Notes under the pieces: generated by a model | Told to the model about the DNA's origin: nothing | Database searches by the model: none | The model's input: only the letters and a program-made list of their open reading frames with translations | Position numbers and translations under genes: made by a program | Part shown: positions 1-8,670 of the stretch, one piece after another | Position numbering within the stretch: the first letter of the stretch is position 1 | Layout of the letters: each line of letters opens with the position of its first letter | NCBI GenBank assembly: GCA_002840405.1 | Contig: PHAR01000005.1 | Span: 75,894-139,893 of the forward strand | Origin: Deltaproteobacteria bacterium HGW-Deltaproteobacteria-8 | GTDB lineage: Bacteria > Desulfobacterota > Desulfovibrionia > Desulfovibrionales > Desulfovibrionaceae | DNA: 64,000 nt | Direction: 5' to 3'

Positions 1-23
1 CATGGCCGGGAATTGTGCGGGGT

Positions 24-350
24 CTACTTCTTCTTCAGCAGCACATACACGGCGATGGCGTTCTTACCTCTGTGGCCGTACTGCAGCTCCATCTCGCCGT
101 TCTTGGTCATGTCGCCGAGCATATAGCCCTCGTCGTGGTCGGCGATGAAGATCTGGCCGTCGGAGCGGATGGTGCCGCTGAACTTTTCTATTTTATCCTT
201 CTTTTTCGAAGCCATGAAGTACGCCTTGGCCCCGTGTACGGACGGCGTGCCTTCCCAGGTGCCCACCAGGTTCTGGGCATCGGCGGCAAAGGCCGTGGCG
301 GCGAAGCAGACGAGGATAGCGAAAAGGCAAAGGCTCAGCAGTCGTTTCAT
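24..350 (-). CDS. small exported protein of unknown function
   Basis: A 108-residue protein I cannot assign to a family. It starts with a typical Sec signal peptide (basic MKR, hydrophobic core, cleavage probably after the AFA near residue 22). The mature part is short, begins with an LVGTWEGT stretch (residues 28-35) and ends in a lysine-rich tail, so a small periplasmic beta-rich protein is likely. The ATG at 350 is chosen because a GGAGGAG ribosome-binding site lies directly upstream; an in-frame ATG at 461 would put 37 residues before the signal peptide and has no such site. It is divergent from the next large gene. Confidence 0.7.
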   Translation of the reverse strand: MKRLLSLCLFAILVCFAATAFAADAQNLVGTWEGTPSVHGAKAYFMASKKKDKIEKFSGTIRSDGQIFIADHDEGYMLGDMTKNGEMELQYGHRGKNAIAVYVLLKKK

Positions 351-590
351 GGAACTCCTCCAGATGTTGGTGGAATGTTTCGCTTGTCTGGGTATCTGTA
401 TGGGTTGCGTAGCACACCCCACAGCCACCGGCAATGCTCGCGGCAGGAAAGCATTCTTCATCTTCCTGGGAAAATGTCATTGCCGTGTCAGAAAATGAGC
501 CCAGGCCTTGACTTTTTGCCCCGGCCTGACGATTGTGAAAAGTGTCACGTTTTGCCGGGGGCCCCACCCGGCGTCGTGCACAGGGGCAGC

Positions 591-3500
591 ATGGAAGCAG
601 GCGGTTCGTATTGCGGGCAGACAGCGGAGGCTTTCGCGGCCATCCGCCCCTCGCGGGCGTTCTTCGACAAGAAGGACTACGATCTTTTGCGCATCGTCTG
701 CGACGTGGTGAACCGCGAGGATGCGCCCGCCCACAAGAAGCTCCTGGTCCCCTACATGCATCCCCACGGCATCAAGGAAATGGCCGCCACGCGCGGGCTG
801 CGCATCGCCTACGCCGTGGTGCACCTGCTGGGGTCGCTTGAGACCGGCAAGGCCGACGACCGGCTTTCGGCCCTGCGCGGGCTGCACGCCGAGGTGCTGT
901 CCACGGCCCAGGGAGGCCTGCGCTACAATACTGCCCGCGTGCTCGTGCAGCTGATGAAGGAGATGGTGCGCACCAGCGGCGACCCCCTGGCACAGTTGAC
1001 CCTGGCCCACGACTTCCGCGAGGCCTGCTCGGGCAAGCCCAGGGTCGTGCGCCGTCACCTGGAGCGCTTCCACCTCCTGGAGATGCCCGAGGACTTCAGC
1101 CAGATCACCTTCGACGACCACGTGCATGACGCCAACACCAAGGGCCGCAAGTCCTCCACGCATCTGGTCATGGACGCCTGGATCAAGGGCATCCGCCGCC
1201 TCACCGTGATCTACTACAATCATGTTCCCCCCGAGGTCGCCGCCGAGCTGCTGGAGGCCGCGCGCATCATGAATGTGTACGTGCGCGTCGGCATCGAGTT
1301 CACGCCGCGCTTCCGGGGCCGCTACCTGAAGCTCATCTGGATGCCCGAGGGCTTTGCCAGCCCCACGGAGTTCCTGGACTTTCTGGACCAGCCCGAGGTG
1401 CTGCGCTTCTTCGAGGAGTCGCGCCTGGTCTCCTTGTTCCACCAGCGCTATGTGCAGGAAGCCTTTGGCCAGTTCAACGTCGCGCACAGGCTGGTGCTGG
1501 CGCGGGAGCTGGGCCTGGAGCTCCCCCCCCTGGCCGAGGCCGAGTTCAAGCGCTTCGTCGGCGCGGGCCAGGCCTCGCTTGAGCACCTGGGCAAGTTCAT
1601 CCACGACCGCCTGCTGCCCCTGATGCAGAAGCAGGCGGCCTTCCTGCGCCACGGGCTTTTGACCGCCACCGGCCCGGAGCGCGAGGAGGTCCGCCAGCAT
1701 TTGAAGCGCCTGCGCGACCTGGACACCGACGAGATCATCGAGCGCTTCCTCAAGCCCGCCAAGAATCCCACCCTGGTTGATCCGGGCGTGCCCCCCAGCG
1801 TCGACGAGGGCGCATCAGCGGTGCCGGAGATGCTGAAGCTCGGCCCGCAGGAGCTTGCGGCGCGGCTCTTGGGCATCCATGCCCTGGGCCGCATCACCCT
1901 GAGCCTGGGAACCTTGCGCGTGGAGGATGTGCTGGAGATCCTCTACGACTGCCAGGGCATGATCACGCACCTGGAGATCGTGAACATGAAGGACCGCGCC
2001 CTGGGGCGCGAGATCGACCACGCGCGCATCAACGCCCTGCAGGAGGCGCTCAACACCGCCAACGTCGTCAAGCTCAAGAAGCTCATCCGCGACATCATCC
2101 AGAGCGTGGGCTCACGCACGCGGCGCGAGAAGCTCGAGGAGATCCTCTACGACATTTCAAGCTTGCGCTCCTACTACCTGAAGATCCCGCTGGCCTCCTG
2201 CATCGGCACCGACTCCACGGGCCAATCCAGCCGCCTCTATGGCATGGGCATGGCCGTGGTCGACACCCTGCCCGCGCGGGCGCGCCGCGCCCTGGCCGCC
2301 ACGCCCGGGGCCGAGCAGAAGCGCCTGGACGTCAGCGTGAGCGCGCGCAGGCGCATCACCTACTTGCCCGAGGAGGAGTGCGAGCCACGCTTCGACCTGC
2401 TGCACGGCCTGGCCGCCGTGTGTCCGCCCCTGCGCGTGTTCACGCGTCACCGCGGCGTGGAGTGGCTGGCCGAGAACTACCGGCTGACTCCGGGCAAGCC
2501 AGGCAACGTTTCGCTCATGGGCGGCGTGCAGCGCGAGCACGGCATCGAGGCGGGCCTGGAGGAGCACGAGCCGGGGCAGGCCAAGGCCCAGCGTCTGCCG
2601 CACCTGCGCTACCTCAACTCGCATCTCAAGAATTCGCTGAAGATCCTGGCCGGGTTCATCCCGGCGGCCCTGACCTTCGCCCTGACCAAGGACTGGTGGG
2701 TGCTGGCCTGGTTCGGCGCGTTCCTCTGGTTCGGCATCACCGGCGTGCGCAACGTCATCCAGATGGTGCTGGGCAGCGGCGGGTTCAGGCGCTCCTCGCT
2801 GTTGCAGTGGAGCGGGCTGGTGAGCTGGGGCCGGCTGGCGGACTCGCTCTTGTACACGGGCTTTTCCGTGCCGCTGCTGGATTACCTGGTGAAACAGGAG
2901 CTTCTGAACAAGGGTCTGGGCATCACCCTGGCCACGAGCCCGCTGGTGCTGTACTCGGTGATGGCCGTGGCCAACGGGCTGTACATCTTCAGCCACAACG
3001 TGCTGCGCGGCCTGCCCATGGTTGCGGCCGTGGCCAACCTGTTCCGCTCGGTTGTGTCCATCCCGCTTGCGCTGCTCTACAGCGAGATCATCGTGCTTCT
3101 GGTGGCGGCCACCGGGCACCCGGACGCCGTGGCTGCGGTGAGCCCCTGGGCTGCGGTGATCTCCAAGCTGGCCAGCGACTGCGTGGCCGGCGTCATCGAG
3201 GGCCTGGCCGACCGCGACCTGTTCATCCGCATGCGCGCCTGGGACTACCGGGGCAAGCTGAACCAGCTCTTCGACACCTTCCAGCAGCTGGAGATGCTCT
3301 TCCCCCAGGAGGACACCCTGGCGTTGCTCGAATCGCCCAAGGAGTTCATGCTGACCATGAGCTACGAGCACAAGGGCCTGGAGAGCATCATCATCGTCAA
3401 TGCGCTCGACCTGCTGTATTTCTGGATGTACCAGCCCCGCGCGCGGCGGGTCATGGCCGGCTACCTGCGCGACATGGGGCCGGAGGAGCGACGGGTGTTC

Positions 3501-3671
3501 CTGCTCTCGCAGTACGTGCTGCTGCGCGAGCGCGAGATCAGCCAGGTCTTCCTGGACGGCGTGGTGGGCAAGAACTTCTCCAAGGCCCTGTCCTTCTACC
3601 TCGACAGGCACCGCGAGTACCTGGAGGACATCCAGGAGCTGGCCGGGCGGCTGGCCGTGGCCGGGAAGTAG
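591..3671 (+). CDS. large membrane protein with PHP-like N-terminal motifs
   Basis: A 1026-residue protein that I do not recognise by name. The N-terminal third carries a series resembling PHP phosphoesterase motifs: HVH at residues 177-179, NH at about 210-211 and GIEF around 235-237, separated by predicted helices as in a TIM-barrel PHP fold; some usual metal ligands are not evident. The middle is soluble and helical. Hydrophobic segments at roughly 684-725, 750-770 and 774-841 look like four to six membrane spans, followed by a 180-residue soluble tail. The start is uncertain: the reading frame is open far upstream, and ATG 591 is chosen because conserved-looking sequence begins there. It precedes rsmG with a 92-bp gap. 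Confidence 0.7.
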   Translation: MEAGGSYCGQTAEAFAAIRPSRAFFDKKDYDLLRIVCDVVNREDAPAHKKLLVPYMHPHGIKEMAATRGLRIAYAVVHLLGSLETGKADDRLSALRGLHAEVLSTAQGGLRYNTARVLVQLMKEMVRTSGDPLAQLTLAHDFREACSGKPRVVRRHLERFHLLEMPEDFSQITFDDHVHDANTKGRKSSTHLVMDAWIKGIRRLTVIYYNHVPPEVAAELLEAARIMNVYVRVGIEFTPRFRGRYLKLIWMPEGFASPTEFLDFLDQPEVLRFFEESRLVSLFHQRYVQEAFGQFNVAHRLVLARELGLELPPLAEAEFKRFVGAGQASLEHLGKFIHDRLLPLMQKQAAFLRHGLLTATGPEREEVRQHLKRLRDLDTDEIIERFLKPAKNPTLVDPGVPPSVDEGASAVPEMLKLGPQELAARLLGIHALGRITLSLGTLRVEDVLEILYDCQGMITHLEIVNMKDRALGREIDHARINALQEALNTANVVKLKKLIRDIIQSVGSRTRREKLEEILYDISSLRSYYLKIPLASCIGTDSTGQSSRLYGMGMAVVDTLPARARRALAATPGAEQKRLDVSVSARRRITYLPEEECEPRFDLLHGLAAVCPPLRVFTRHRGVEWLAENYRLTPGKPGNVSLMGGVQREHGIEAGLEEHEPGQAKAQRLPHLRYLNSHLKNSLKILAGFIPAALTFALTKDWWVLAWFGAFLWFGITGVRNVIQMVLGSGGFRRSSLLQWSGLVSWGRLADSLLYTGFSVPLLDYLVKQELLNKGLGITLATSPLVLYSVMAVANGLYIFSHNVLRGLPMVAAVANLFRSVVSIPLALLYSEIIVLLVAATGHPDAVAAVSPWAAVISKLASDCVAGVIEGLADRDLFIRMRAWDYRGKLNQLFDTFQQLEMLFPQEDTLALLESPKEFMLTMSYEHKGLESIIIVNALDLLYFWMYQPRARRVMAGYLRDMGPEERRVFLLSQYVLLREREISQVFLDGVVGKNFSKALSFYLDRHREYLEDIQELAGRLAVAGK

Positions 3672-3763
3672 GGCCGAGCAGGCGCGGGCGCGGGCAAATG
3701 CGCGCCGCCGCCTTTTTTGCCCACACCCTTGCCGCCACCCCCGCCTCCGCGTACACTCCCCCC

Positions 3764-4480
3764 ATGCCGCAACCGCCCAAGCAACCACCCAAGTCCTACG
3801 CGCCCGCCCCTGGCGAGGTCGCGTCCGAGGCCCGCCGCGCGGGCTTCGCCCTGACCAAGACCCAGGCGGGCCTGCTCTCGCAGTACCTCACGCTCCTGCT
3901 CAAGTGGAGCCGGGCCATGAACCTCGTGGGCCGCGCCACCTGGCCCGAGGTCTTCCGCGACCTCACCGCAGACAGCCTGCACCTGGCGGAGTTCCTGGCG
4001 ACCCTTGCCCTGCCGAAAGCGCCGCTGACGCTCGACCTGGGCGCGGGCGCTGGCCTGCCGGGCATCCCGCTGCGGGTGCTCTGGCCCGTGGGCGACTATG
4101 TGCTGGTGGAGCTGCGCGAGAAGCGCGCCGTGTTTCTGCGCCAGGCCGTGGCCGAGCTGCAGCTGGCCGGTGGCCTGCCGGGCGTGCGCGTGGTCCATGG
4201 CCGGGCCGAGGCCGTGGCCCCGGAGCTGAAGCTGCTGGGCCTGCGCCCGCGCGCGGACCTCATCGTGAGCCGGGCCTTCATGCCCTGGCCCAAGCTTTTG
4301 CCCCTGGCAACGGAGCTTTTGTCCGAGCAGGGGCGGCTGGTGGTGCTGTCCAACGAGCCCGCACCCTCTGCCGAGGCCTTGGCCGAGACAGGCGCTGGCT
4401 TCGTGGTCGAGGCCAGCCAGGATTATCCGGCTGGCGGCAAGACGCGCTACTTCTGGTCCTTGATCCCGGCCATGGCCTGA
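3764..4480 (+). CDS. rsmG: 16S rRNA (guanine527-N7)-methyltransferase RsmG
   Basis: A 238-residue class I SAM-dependent methyltransferase of the GidB/RsmG family, which methylates G527 of 16S rRNA in the 530 loop. The family features are the MNLVGR segment near residue 50, the SAM-binding LDLGAGAGLPGIPL motif near 90-103, the following acidic VELREKR strand that would contact the ribose, and a late VSRAF motif. The length fits the family (about 210-240). The open frame extends upstream, but homology-like sequence starts only after ATG 3764. Its last 34 bp overlap the end of a small convergent gene. Confidence 0.93.
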   Translation: MPQPPKQPPKSYAPAPGEVASEARRAGFALTKTQAGLLSQYLTLLLKWSRAMNLVGRATWPEVFRDLTADSLHLAEFLATLALPKAPLTLDLGAGAGLPGIPLRVLWPVGDYVLVELREKRAVFLRQAVAELQLAGGLPGVRVVHGRAEAVAPELKLLGLRPRADLIVSRAFMPWPKLLPLATELLSEQGRLVVLSNEPAPSAEALAETGAGFVVEASQDYPAGGKTRYFWSLIPAMA

Positions 4481-4665
4481 AGCATCCCGCCCTTGAAGAT
4501 GAGCTTGGTGGCCAGCTCGTCAGCCTGGTCGGCCAGATCCATCAGCTTCTCCAGATACCCCAGAATCATCTGACGGCGCGCTTCGTCGCCGTGTTCAAAG
4601 TCGAACTCCAGGTCGCCGGAGCTGAAGTATTCGGCGAGCTTGTCCAGGTGGGCTTGGTCGAGCAT
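4447..4665 (-). CDS. small conserved-looking acidic protein
   Basis: A 72-residue soluble, mostly helical protein without signal peptide or membrane segment; no family recognised. It has a good GAGGAA ribosome-binding site before ATG 4665 and a balanced composition (many Asp, Glu, Leu and Lys) unlike a shadow frame. It converges on rsmG, and its 3' end overlaps that gene by 34 bp. It lies upstream of no obvious operon partner. Function unknown. Confidence 0.65.
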   Translation of the reverse strand: MLDQAHLDKLAEYFSSGDLEFDFEHGDEARRQMILGYLEKLMDLADQADELATKLIFKGGMLQAMAGIKDQK

Positions 4666-4757
4666 GTGCGGTTCCTCGCGGCTGTGGCTTGTATGTTGCG
4701 TGCGCGCGGCCCTGGGTCGTCAGCCGTGGCGCGGGGTTTCAGTGGTGGCGCCCGCCC

Positions 4758-5237
4758 TTAGTCATGATGGTAGGGCAGGCCCTTGTTGATGCTGGCGGCC
4801 CGGTACAGCTGCTCCAGGAGCACCACCCGGGCCAGCTCGTGCGGCAGGGTGATGCGCCCCAGCGAAAACAGCGCACCATTGGCCCTGGCCCGTTCGCGCA
4901 CCTCGTCGGACAGGCCGAAGGCCCCGCCCACGATGAAGCAGGGCGTGCGCGCCGCGTCCTCCCAGGCCTTGAGCTTGGTGGCCAGCTCGCGGCTGGACCA
5001 GTTGTCGCCGCGTTCGTCCAGGGCGATGGGCAGGTGCCGGGGGTCCAGGCGGGCGAGGATGTCGCGGCCCTCGCGCAGGCATTTCTCCGGGGCGGAGCAC
5101 GCGGCGGGCGCGTCCTTGATGAGCGCCACCTCGCAGCGCGCCAGACGCGAGAGCTTCAGGGCATAGAGGTCCGCGGCGTCGCGCAGGGAGGCCTCGCGGG
5201 CCTTGCCCACGAACAGGCAGAACAGTTGCGCCGCCAT
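4758..5237 (-). CDS. rlmH: 23S rRNA (pseudouridine1915-N3)-methyltransferase RlmH
   Basis: A 159-residue SPOUT-class methyltransferase that acts on pseudouridine 1915 in helix 69 of 23S rRNA in assembled 70S ribosomes. Recognised from the FIVGGAFGLSDEV block (residues about 104-116, the knotted SAM-binding region), the SLGRITLPHELAR segment and the C-terminal YRAASINKGLPYHHD signature, which is nearly invariant in the family. Length matches the usual 155-160 residues. ATG 5237 lies 4 bp after the stop of the metallophosphoesterase gene, so the two are probably co-translated. Confidence 0.95.
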   Translation of the reverse strand: MAAQLFCLFVGKAREASLRDAADLYALKLSRLARCEVALIKDAPAACSAPEKCLREGRDILARLDPRHLPIALDERGDNWSSRELATKLKAWEDAARTPCFIVGGAFGLSDEVRERARANGALFSLGRITLPHELARVVLLEQLYRAASINKGLPYHHD

Positions 5238-5241
5238 GGCC

Positions 5242-5940
5242 CTAGATCCGCTCCAGGCTGGCGCGCAGCTGGCCGTCGATGAAGCCCAGGCGCACGTACC
5301 CGCCACTGGCCAGCAGGCCGGGGTTCAGCACGTGGCTGGCGCCCAGGCGCTCCTCGCCCACGGACTCGTGGATGTGTCCGCAGAGGACGACCTCGGGCTG
5401 GGCCTGCTCGATGAACGCGCGCACCGCAGGGCTGCCTACGTGGATGCCGCTGGAGGTGTGGTCGAGGGAGGTGTTCAGGGGCGGGGTGTGGATGACGGCC
5501 ACCAGCCGGACGCCGCCCTCTGGGCAGGCCCTGGCGGCGCAATCCTTGGCGGCGAGGTCGAGCGCCAGCTGGTGTGCCTCTTTGAGCCACAGCTCCAGCG
5601 TCTCCTCGGGAATTTCGGACGGGGTGCCAAAAGGGGTGGGGGTGGAGAACCCGACGCCCATGAGCACCAGGCCGGGGGCCAGGACGCGCGCCTGGCGGTG
5701 GATGTTCTCCCCGCGCCGGGAGAGCAGCTCGCCCACCTCTGGGTAGTCCATGTTGCCCATCTGGGCCAGCAGGCTGGGGTTGGCCTCGCTGGCCTGGTCC
5801 AGCACGCTCTGGGCCTTGTCCCCGCGGCCCCGGTTGGTCAGGTCGCCGGTGAGGATCAGGCCCTCGGCCTTGGCTATGCCAGGGATGGATTTCAACATTC
5901 CGGTGCTTTCGTGCACGTCGCCCACTGCTATCCAGTACAT
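5242..5940 (-). CDS. calcineurin-like metallophosphoesterase
   Basis: A 232-residue cytoplasmic metallophosphoesterase. The di-metal site motifs are all present in order: GDVHE (residues 7-11), GDLTNRG (about 31), GNMD (about 62), an H in VIHTPP (about 147) and GHIHE (about 189). The substrate cannot be told from sequence; related proteins include phosphodiesterases and YfcE-type enzymes. ATG 5940 is preceded by AGGAGA at good spacing; an upstream in-frame ATG would add 40 residues before the first motif. It forms a two-gene unit with rlmH and is divergent from the folate gene. Confidence 0.85.
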   Translation of the reverse strand: MYWIAVGDVHESTGMLKSIPGIAKAEGLILTGDLTNRGRGDKAQSVLDQASEANPSLLAQMGNMDYPEVGELLSRRGENIHRQARVLAPGLVLMGVGFSTPTPFGTPSEIPEETLELWLKEAHQLALDLAAKDCAARACPEGGVRLVAVIHTPPLNTSLDHTSSGIHVGSPAVRAFIEQAQPEVVLCGHIHESVGEERLGASHVLNPGLLASGGYVRLGFIDGQLRASLERI

Positions 5941-6117
5941 AGGCGTCTCCTGTCGCATCTCGCCGTCTGGCGAGGCCTTGCAGCCTTCCGGTCCGGATGT
6001 GGATCCGTCCGGGAGAGGCCCGTAATTTTCGCTTCCAATACCCCTATTGATAGCATACAAAAGTTTGGGCGCAAAGGCAATGGGGGTGCTCGAATTTGAC
6101 AGGTTGGGGGGGGGCGG

Positions 6118-6717
6118 ATGAACGAGGCGAGCCAGGAAAAAGATAGAATTCGCAAGATGATGGTGGAGCAGCGCATGGCGCTTTCACCGGACGAGGTGAA
6201 GCGGGTCAGCATGGCCGTGACCGAGCGCGTGCGCACTCTGTCCGAATGGAAGAACGCCTACAGCGTCCTGCTGTACTGGCCGATCAAGAACGAAATCGAC
6301 ACGCGCGCGCTGTTGGCCGAGCTCTGGGAGCGCGGGGCCATGGCCCTTCTGCCGCGTTGCCGCCCGGACCAGCCGGGCTTCATGGACATCTGCTCCTGCA
6401 CCTGCGAGGACGATCTCATGGAGGGCTCCTTCAACATCATGGAGCCCGCGCCCTGCTGCATGACCCGCGAGGACTCCGGCGAGCCCTTTGTGCCCGATCT
6501 GGTGCTGGTGCCTGCCGTGGCCTTCGACGCCAGCGGCTTTCGCCTGGGCTTTGGCGGCGGCTACTACGACCGTCTCATGGCCCGGCCCGAGATGGACGAC
6601 ACCGTGACCCTCGGGCTGTGCTACGAGTTCCAGCGCATCGAGTCCTTTCCCATAAACGCATGGGACGCGCCCGTTCAGGGCATCTGCACCGAGCGCGAGC
6701 TCAAATGGTTCCGCTAG
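6118..6717 (+). CDS. 5-formyltetrahydrofolate cyclo-ligase
   Basis: A 199-residue enzyme of the 5-FTHF cyclo-ligase (MTHFS, YgfA) family, which converts 5-formyl-THF to 5,10-methenyl-THF using ATP. Key features are the basic N-terminal helix (RKMMVEQR), PRCRPDQPGFMD in the middle, the catalytic and folate-binding block LVPAVAFDASGFRLG and the glycine-rich FGGGYYDR loop that binds phosphate. Length is as expected. Its 3' end overlaps the start of pgeF by 13 bp, so the two are translationally coupled. In some bacteria 6S RNA lies next to this gene; I see none here. Confidence 0.93.
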   Translation: MNEASQEKDRIRKMMVEQRMALSPDEVKRVSMAVTERVRTLSEWKNAYSVLLYWPIKNEIDTRALLAELWERGAMALLPRCRPDQPGFMDICSCTCEDDLMEGSFNIMEPAPCCMTREDSGEPFVPDLVLVPAVAFDASGFRLGFGGGYYDRLMARPEMDDTVTLGLCYEFQRIESFPINAWDAPVQGICTERELKWFR

Positions 6718-7460
6718 GGCTGATCCCCTTCCGGTTTCCCGGCCTGGCGAACGTCTCCTGCGTGTTCACCACGCGCCGGGGCGGGGCCAGCCAGCCACCA
6801 TTTGACGGGGCCAACCTGTCCTTCGACGTGGGCGACGAGCCCGCAGCCGTGGGCGCCAACCGCCGCCAGCTGGCTGTCGGCCTGGGCCTTTCGCGCTGGT
6901 GCGAGTGCCGGCAGGTCCACGGCGACGTGCTGCACATCGAGCCCGAGCCCGTGGCCCTGGACGCCCCGGCCACCCTGGCGGGCGATGCCCTGGCCACCAG
7001 CGTTCCGGGCCTGGCCCTGGGCGTCAAGACCGCGGACTGCCAGCCCGTTTTGCTGGCGCACGAGTCCGGACGCTTTGTGGCGGCCCTGCACGTGGGCTGG
7101 CGCGGCAATGTGCAGAACCTTCCGGGCAGCGCCGTGGCCCGGCTGTGCGCGCACTACGGCTGCGCACCTGCCGAGCTGTTCGCCGTGCGCGGGCCGAGCC
7201 TGGGGCCGCAGGCGGCGCAGTTCACCAATTTCGAGGCCGAGTTCGGCGCGGGCTTCCGCGAATTCTTCGACCCTGCGCGCCAGACCGTGGACCTGTGGCG
7301 GCTCACGCGCCATCAGCTTGAAGCCGCCGGGCTCAAAGCCGGGCGCATCTTCGGCATCGACCTGTGCACGCTGTCGAACCCGCTGGATTTCTATTCCTTC
7401 CGCGCCGCGCGCGTCACCGGGCGGCAGGTCTCGCTCATCTGGGTGGGCGATGTGGCATAA
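6705..7460 (+). CDS. pgeF: PgeF/YfiH family purine nucleoside phosphorylase (laccase-domain protein)
   Basis: A 251-residue member of the multicopper-polyphenol-oxidase-like family (YfiH, DUF152), now known to include purine nucleoside phosphorylase/adenosine deaminase enzymes and the peptidoglycan-editing factor PgeF. The zinc ligands are visible: H in RQVHGD (about residue 72), C in TADCQPVL (about 112) and H in HVGWRGN (about 130). Length is typical. Start ATG 6705 overlaps the preceding folate gene by 13 bp; there is no other suitable start near it. Confidence 0.9.
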   Translation: MVPLGLIPFRFPGLANVSCVFTTRRGGASQPPFDGANLSFDVGDEPAAVGANRRQLAVGLGLSRWCECRQVHGDVLHIEPEPVALDAPATLAGDALATSVPGLALGVKTADCQPVLLAHESGRFVAALHVGWRGNVQNLPGSAVARLCAHYGCAPAELFAVRGPSLGPQAAQFTNFEAEFGAGFREFFDPARQTVDLWRLTRHQLEAAGLKAGRIFGIDLCTLSNPLDFYSFRAARVTGRQVSLIWVGDVA

Positions 7461-7535
7461 AGAGCGGCCCGGCCCACTTCCCCTGCCCGCAAAATGTTTG
7501 TATATGGTCCAGAAATCCATTGGGAGAGGGCCATC

Positions 7536-7880
7536 ATGCTCAACGGAATCTTTCACGTGAGTTTTCAGTCCAGCCTGGCCACCGTGGGCGAGGGCCTTGC
7601 CGTGTTTGACGCCTGCGGCGTGCACGGGGCCAACGAGAACCATATCTTTCGTGGCGCGCAGGCCGACAATGGCGGGGCCACCATCCTGACCGTGGAGATC
7701 CGCCACCTGCATGGCGAGAAGTACCCGACCTTCGGGCCGCTCGGGGCCGTGAACCTGGAGCTCACGGTCAGCAAGGACACGGGCGATGGCTTCCGCGCAG
7801 AGGGCTCCATCCGCGAGGCCAAAGGCATCCGCCTGCATGTGGTGGGCAGGAAGCTGGGCGAGCTGGTCCAGGCGAAGTAG
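7536..7880 (+). CDS. GrlR-like small regulatory-domain protein
   Basis: A 114-residue protein that resembles the GrlR domain, a lipocalin-like beta-barrel first described as a negative regulator of type III secretion in enteropathogens. The similarity is in the N-terminal NGIFHVSFQSS and GEGLAVFD patterns and in the alternating beta-strand composition; I cannot show more by eye. No type III secretion genes lie nearby, so any such regulatory role is doubtful. ATG 7536 has GGAGAGG upstream; an ATG in the same frame at 7494 has none. Confidence 0.65.
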   Translation: MLNGIFHVSFQSSLATVGEGLAVFDACGVHGANENHIFRGAQADNGGATILTVEIRHLHGEKYPTFGPLGAVNLELTVSKDTGDGFRAEGSIREAKGIRLHVVGRKLGELVQAK

Positions 7881-8061
7881 CCCGCCACCAGTCCCCGGGC
7901 ATGCTGCCCGGCACATCCGAGAGAGACGCGCGCCAACGTCGGAGGGGCCTTTGCCAGGTCCCGCACCGCACGGGCGTGGGCATGTTTCCGGCCCTCTGGC
8001 CGGGAGGAGAAGCTGCCGCGCGCTGTTGCGCGGCGAAACAACAGCAGAAAGTGAGGCGCAT

Positions 8062-8277
8062 GTGTTTGTCAACAGCCACGAGGAAGACATCTTCATTGTC
8101 AACCTGGACAACAAGGAGATCCACCTGGCCTCAAAGCTCAGCGAGAGCTGCAACCTGGACCGCATGGGTGACGGGGAGCACAAGGTCTTTCCGGTGAATG
8201 CCGCCAGCGACTACGAAAACGTGCTCAAGCGCCTGAAGAAGAACTGCCGGGAGTGCAAGCACTGCTTCAAGAGGTAG
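8062..8277 (+). CDS. small protein with C-terminal CxxC-type cysteines
   Basis: A 71-residue soluble protein of unknown function, starting at GTG 8062 behind a GTGAGG ribosome-binding site. The chain is acidic in its first half and basic at the end, where three cysteines cluster in a CRECKHC pattern (residues 62-68), suggesting metal or Fe-S binding or a redox role; a fourth cysteine is at residue 30. The overlapping ATG at 8060 is in another frame and gives an implausible protein. A strong hairpin terminator follows 36 bp downstream. Confidence 0.6.
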   Translation: MFVNSHEEDIFIVNLDNKEIHLASKLSESCNLDRMGDGEHKVFPVNAASDYENVLKRLKKNCRECKHCFKR

Positions 8278-8312
8278 CCCTTGCCGCTGCGTTTGTGGCG
8301 GGACCATGAACG

Positions 8313-8348
8313 GCAAAGGGCCGGGGAGACAACTCCCCGGCCCTTTGC
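8313..8348. terminator. perfect 16-bp hairpin, probable bidirectional terminator
   Basis: Arms 8313-8328 and 8333-8348 are perfectly complementary (GCAAAGGGCCGGGGAG on the left) around a 4-nt ACAA loop. It sits between two convergent genes ending at 8277 and 8368, so it can serve both. A short T-rich stretch follows on the plus strand. Confidence 0.85.
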
Positions 8349-8367
8349 TGCTTTTGTGGGCGTCGGG

Positions 8368-8601
8368 CTAGCCGATCTTGCCGCCCAGGCTGGACAGGAT
8401 GGCGATGAGCAGCAGGACGGCGACGATGACGAGCAGGGCCTTGACCGAGATCCATTCCTTCTTCGGCGCGGACTCGGCTGCGGTTCCTGCGGCGGGCTGC
8501 ACAGGCGGCGGGGCGCTCTTCATCTGCGCCTTGCGCTTGCCCCAGCGGTAGCCGAAGAGCACCAGGCACACGGCGATTAGGATGGTGGCTTTGCTGATCA
8601 C
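8368..8601 (-). CDS. small protein with two membrane segments
   Basis: A 77-residue protein with hydrophobic helices at residues 4-18 and 53-70, joined by a proline/alanine-rich linker containing KKEW; both spans are long enough to cross the membrane. No family recognised. The start is GTG 8601 with a GAGGAG ribosome-binding site. It is the last gene before the hairpin at 8313 and lies 69 bp downstream of the hisG stop codon. Confidence 0.65.
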   Translation of the reverse strand: MISKATILIAVCLVLFGYRWGKRKAQMKSAPPPVQPAAGTAAESAPKKEWISVKALLVIVAVLLLIAILSSLGGKIG

Positions 8602-8670
8602 TGCCGCTCCTCGCTGCGCTGAAGGAAAACGGGGCGCCCCGCCGAGATGGTGGAGCGCCCCGCCATTGTC

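Noticed and set aside
1-23. Start codon (CAT on the plus strand at 1-3) of a minus-strand gene leaving the window
   Set aside because: No ribosome-binding site is visible and nothing of the gene lies in the window.
15-590. Upstream extension of the large membrane protein by about 190 residues
   Set aside because: This part overlaps the small exported gene on the other strand and has no protein-like sequence; the start at 591 is preferred.
2157-3788. Long minus-strand open frames opposite the large genes (also at 10835, 12663, 14749 and 33211)
   Set aside because: They are antisense shadows of recognised genes in GC-rich DNA, with His/Gln/Val/Gly-rich unnatural composition.
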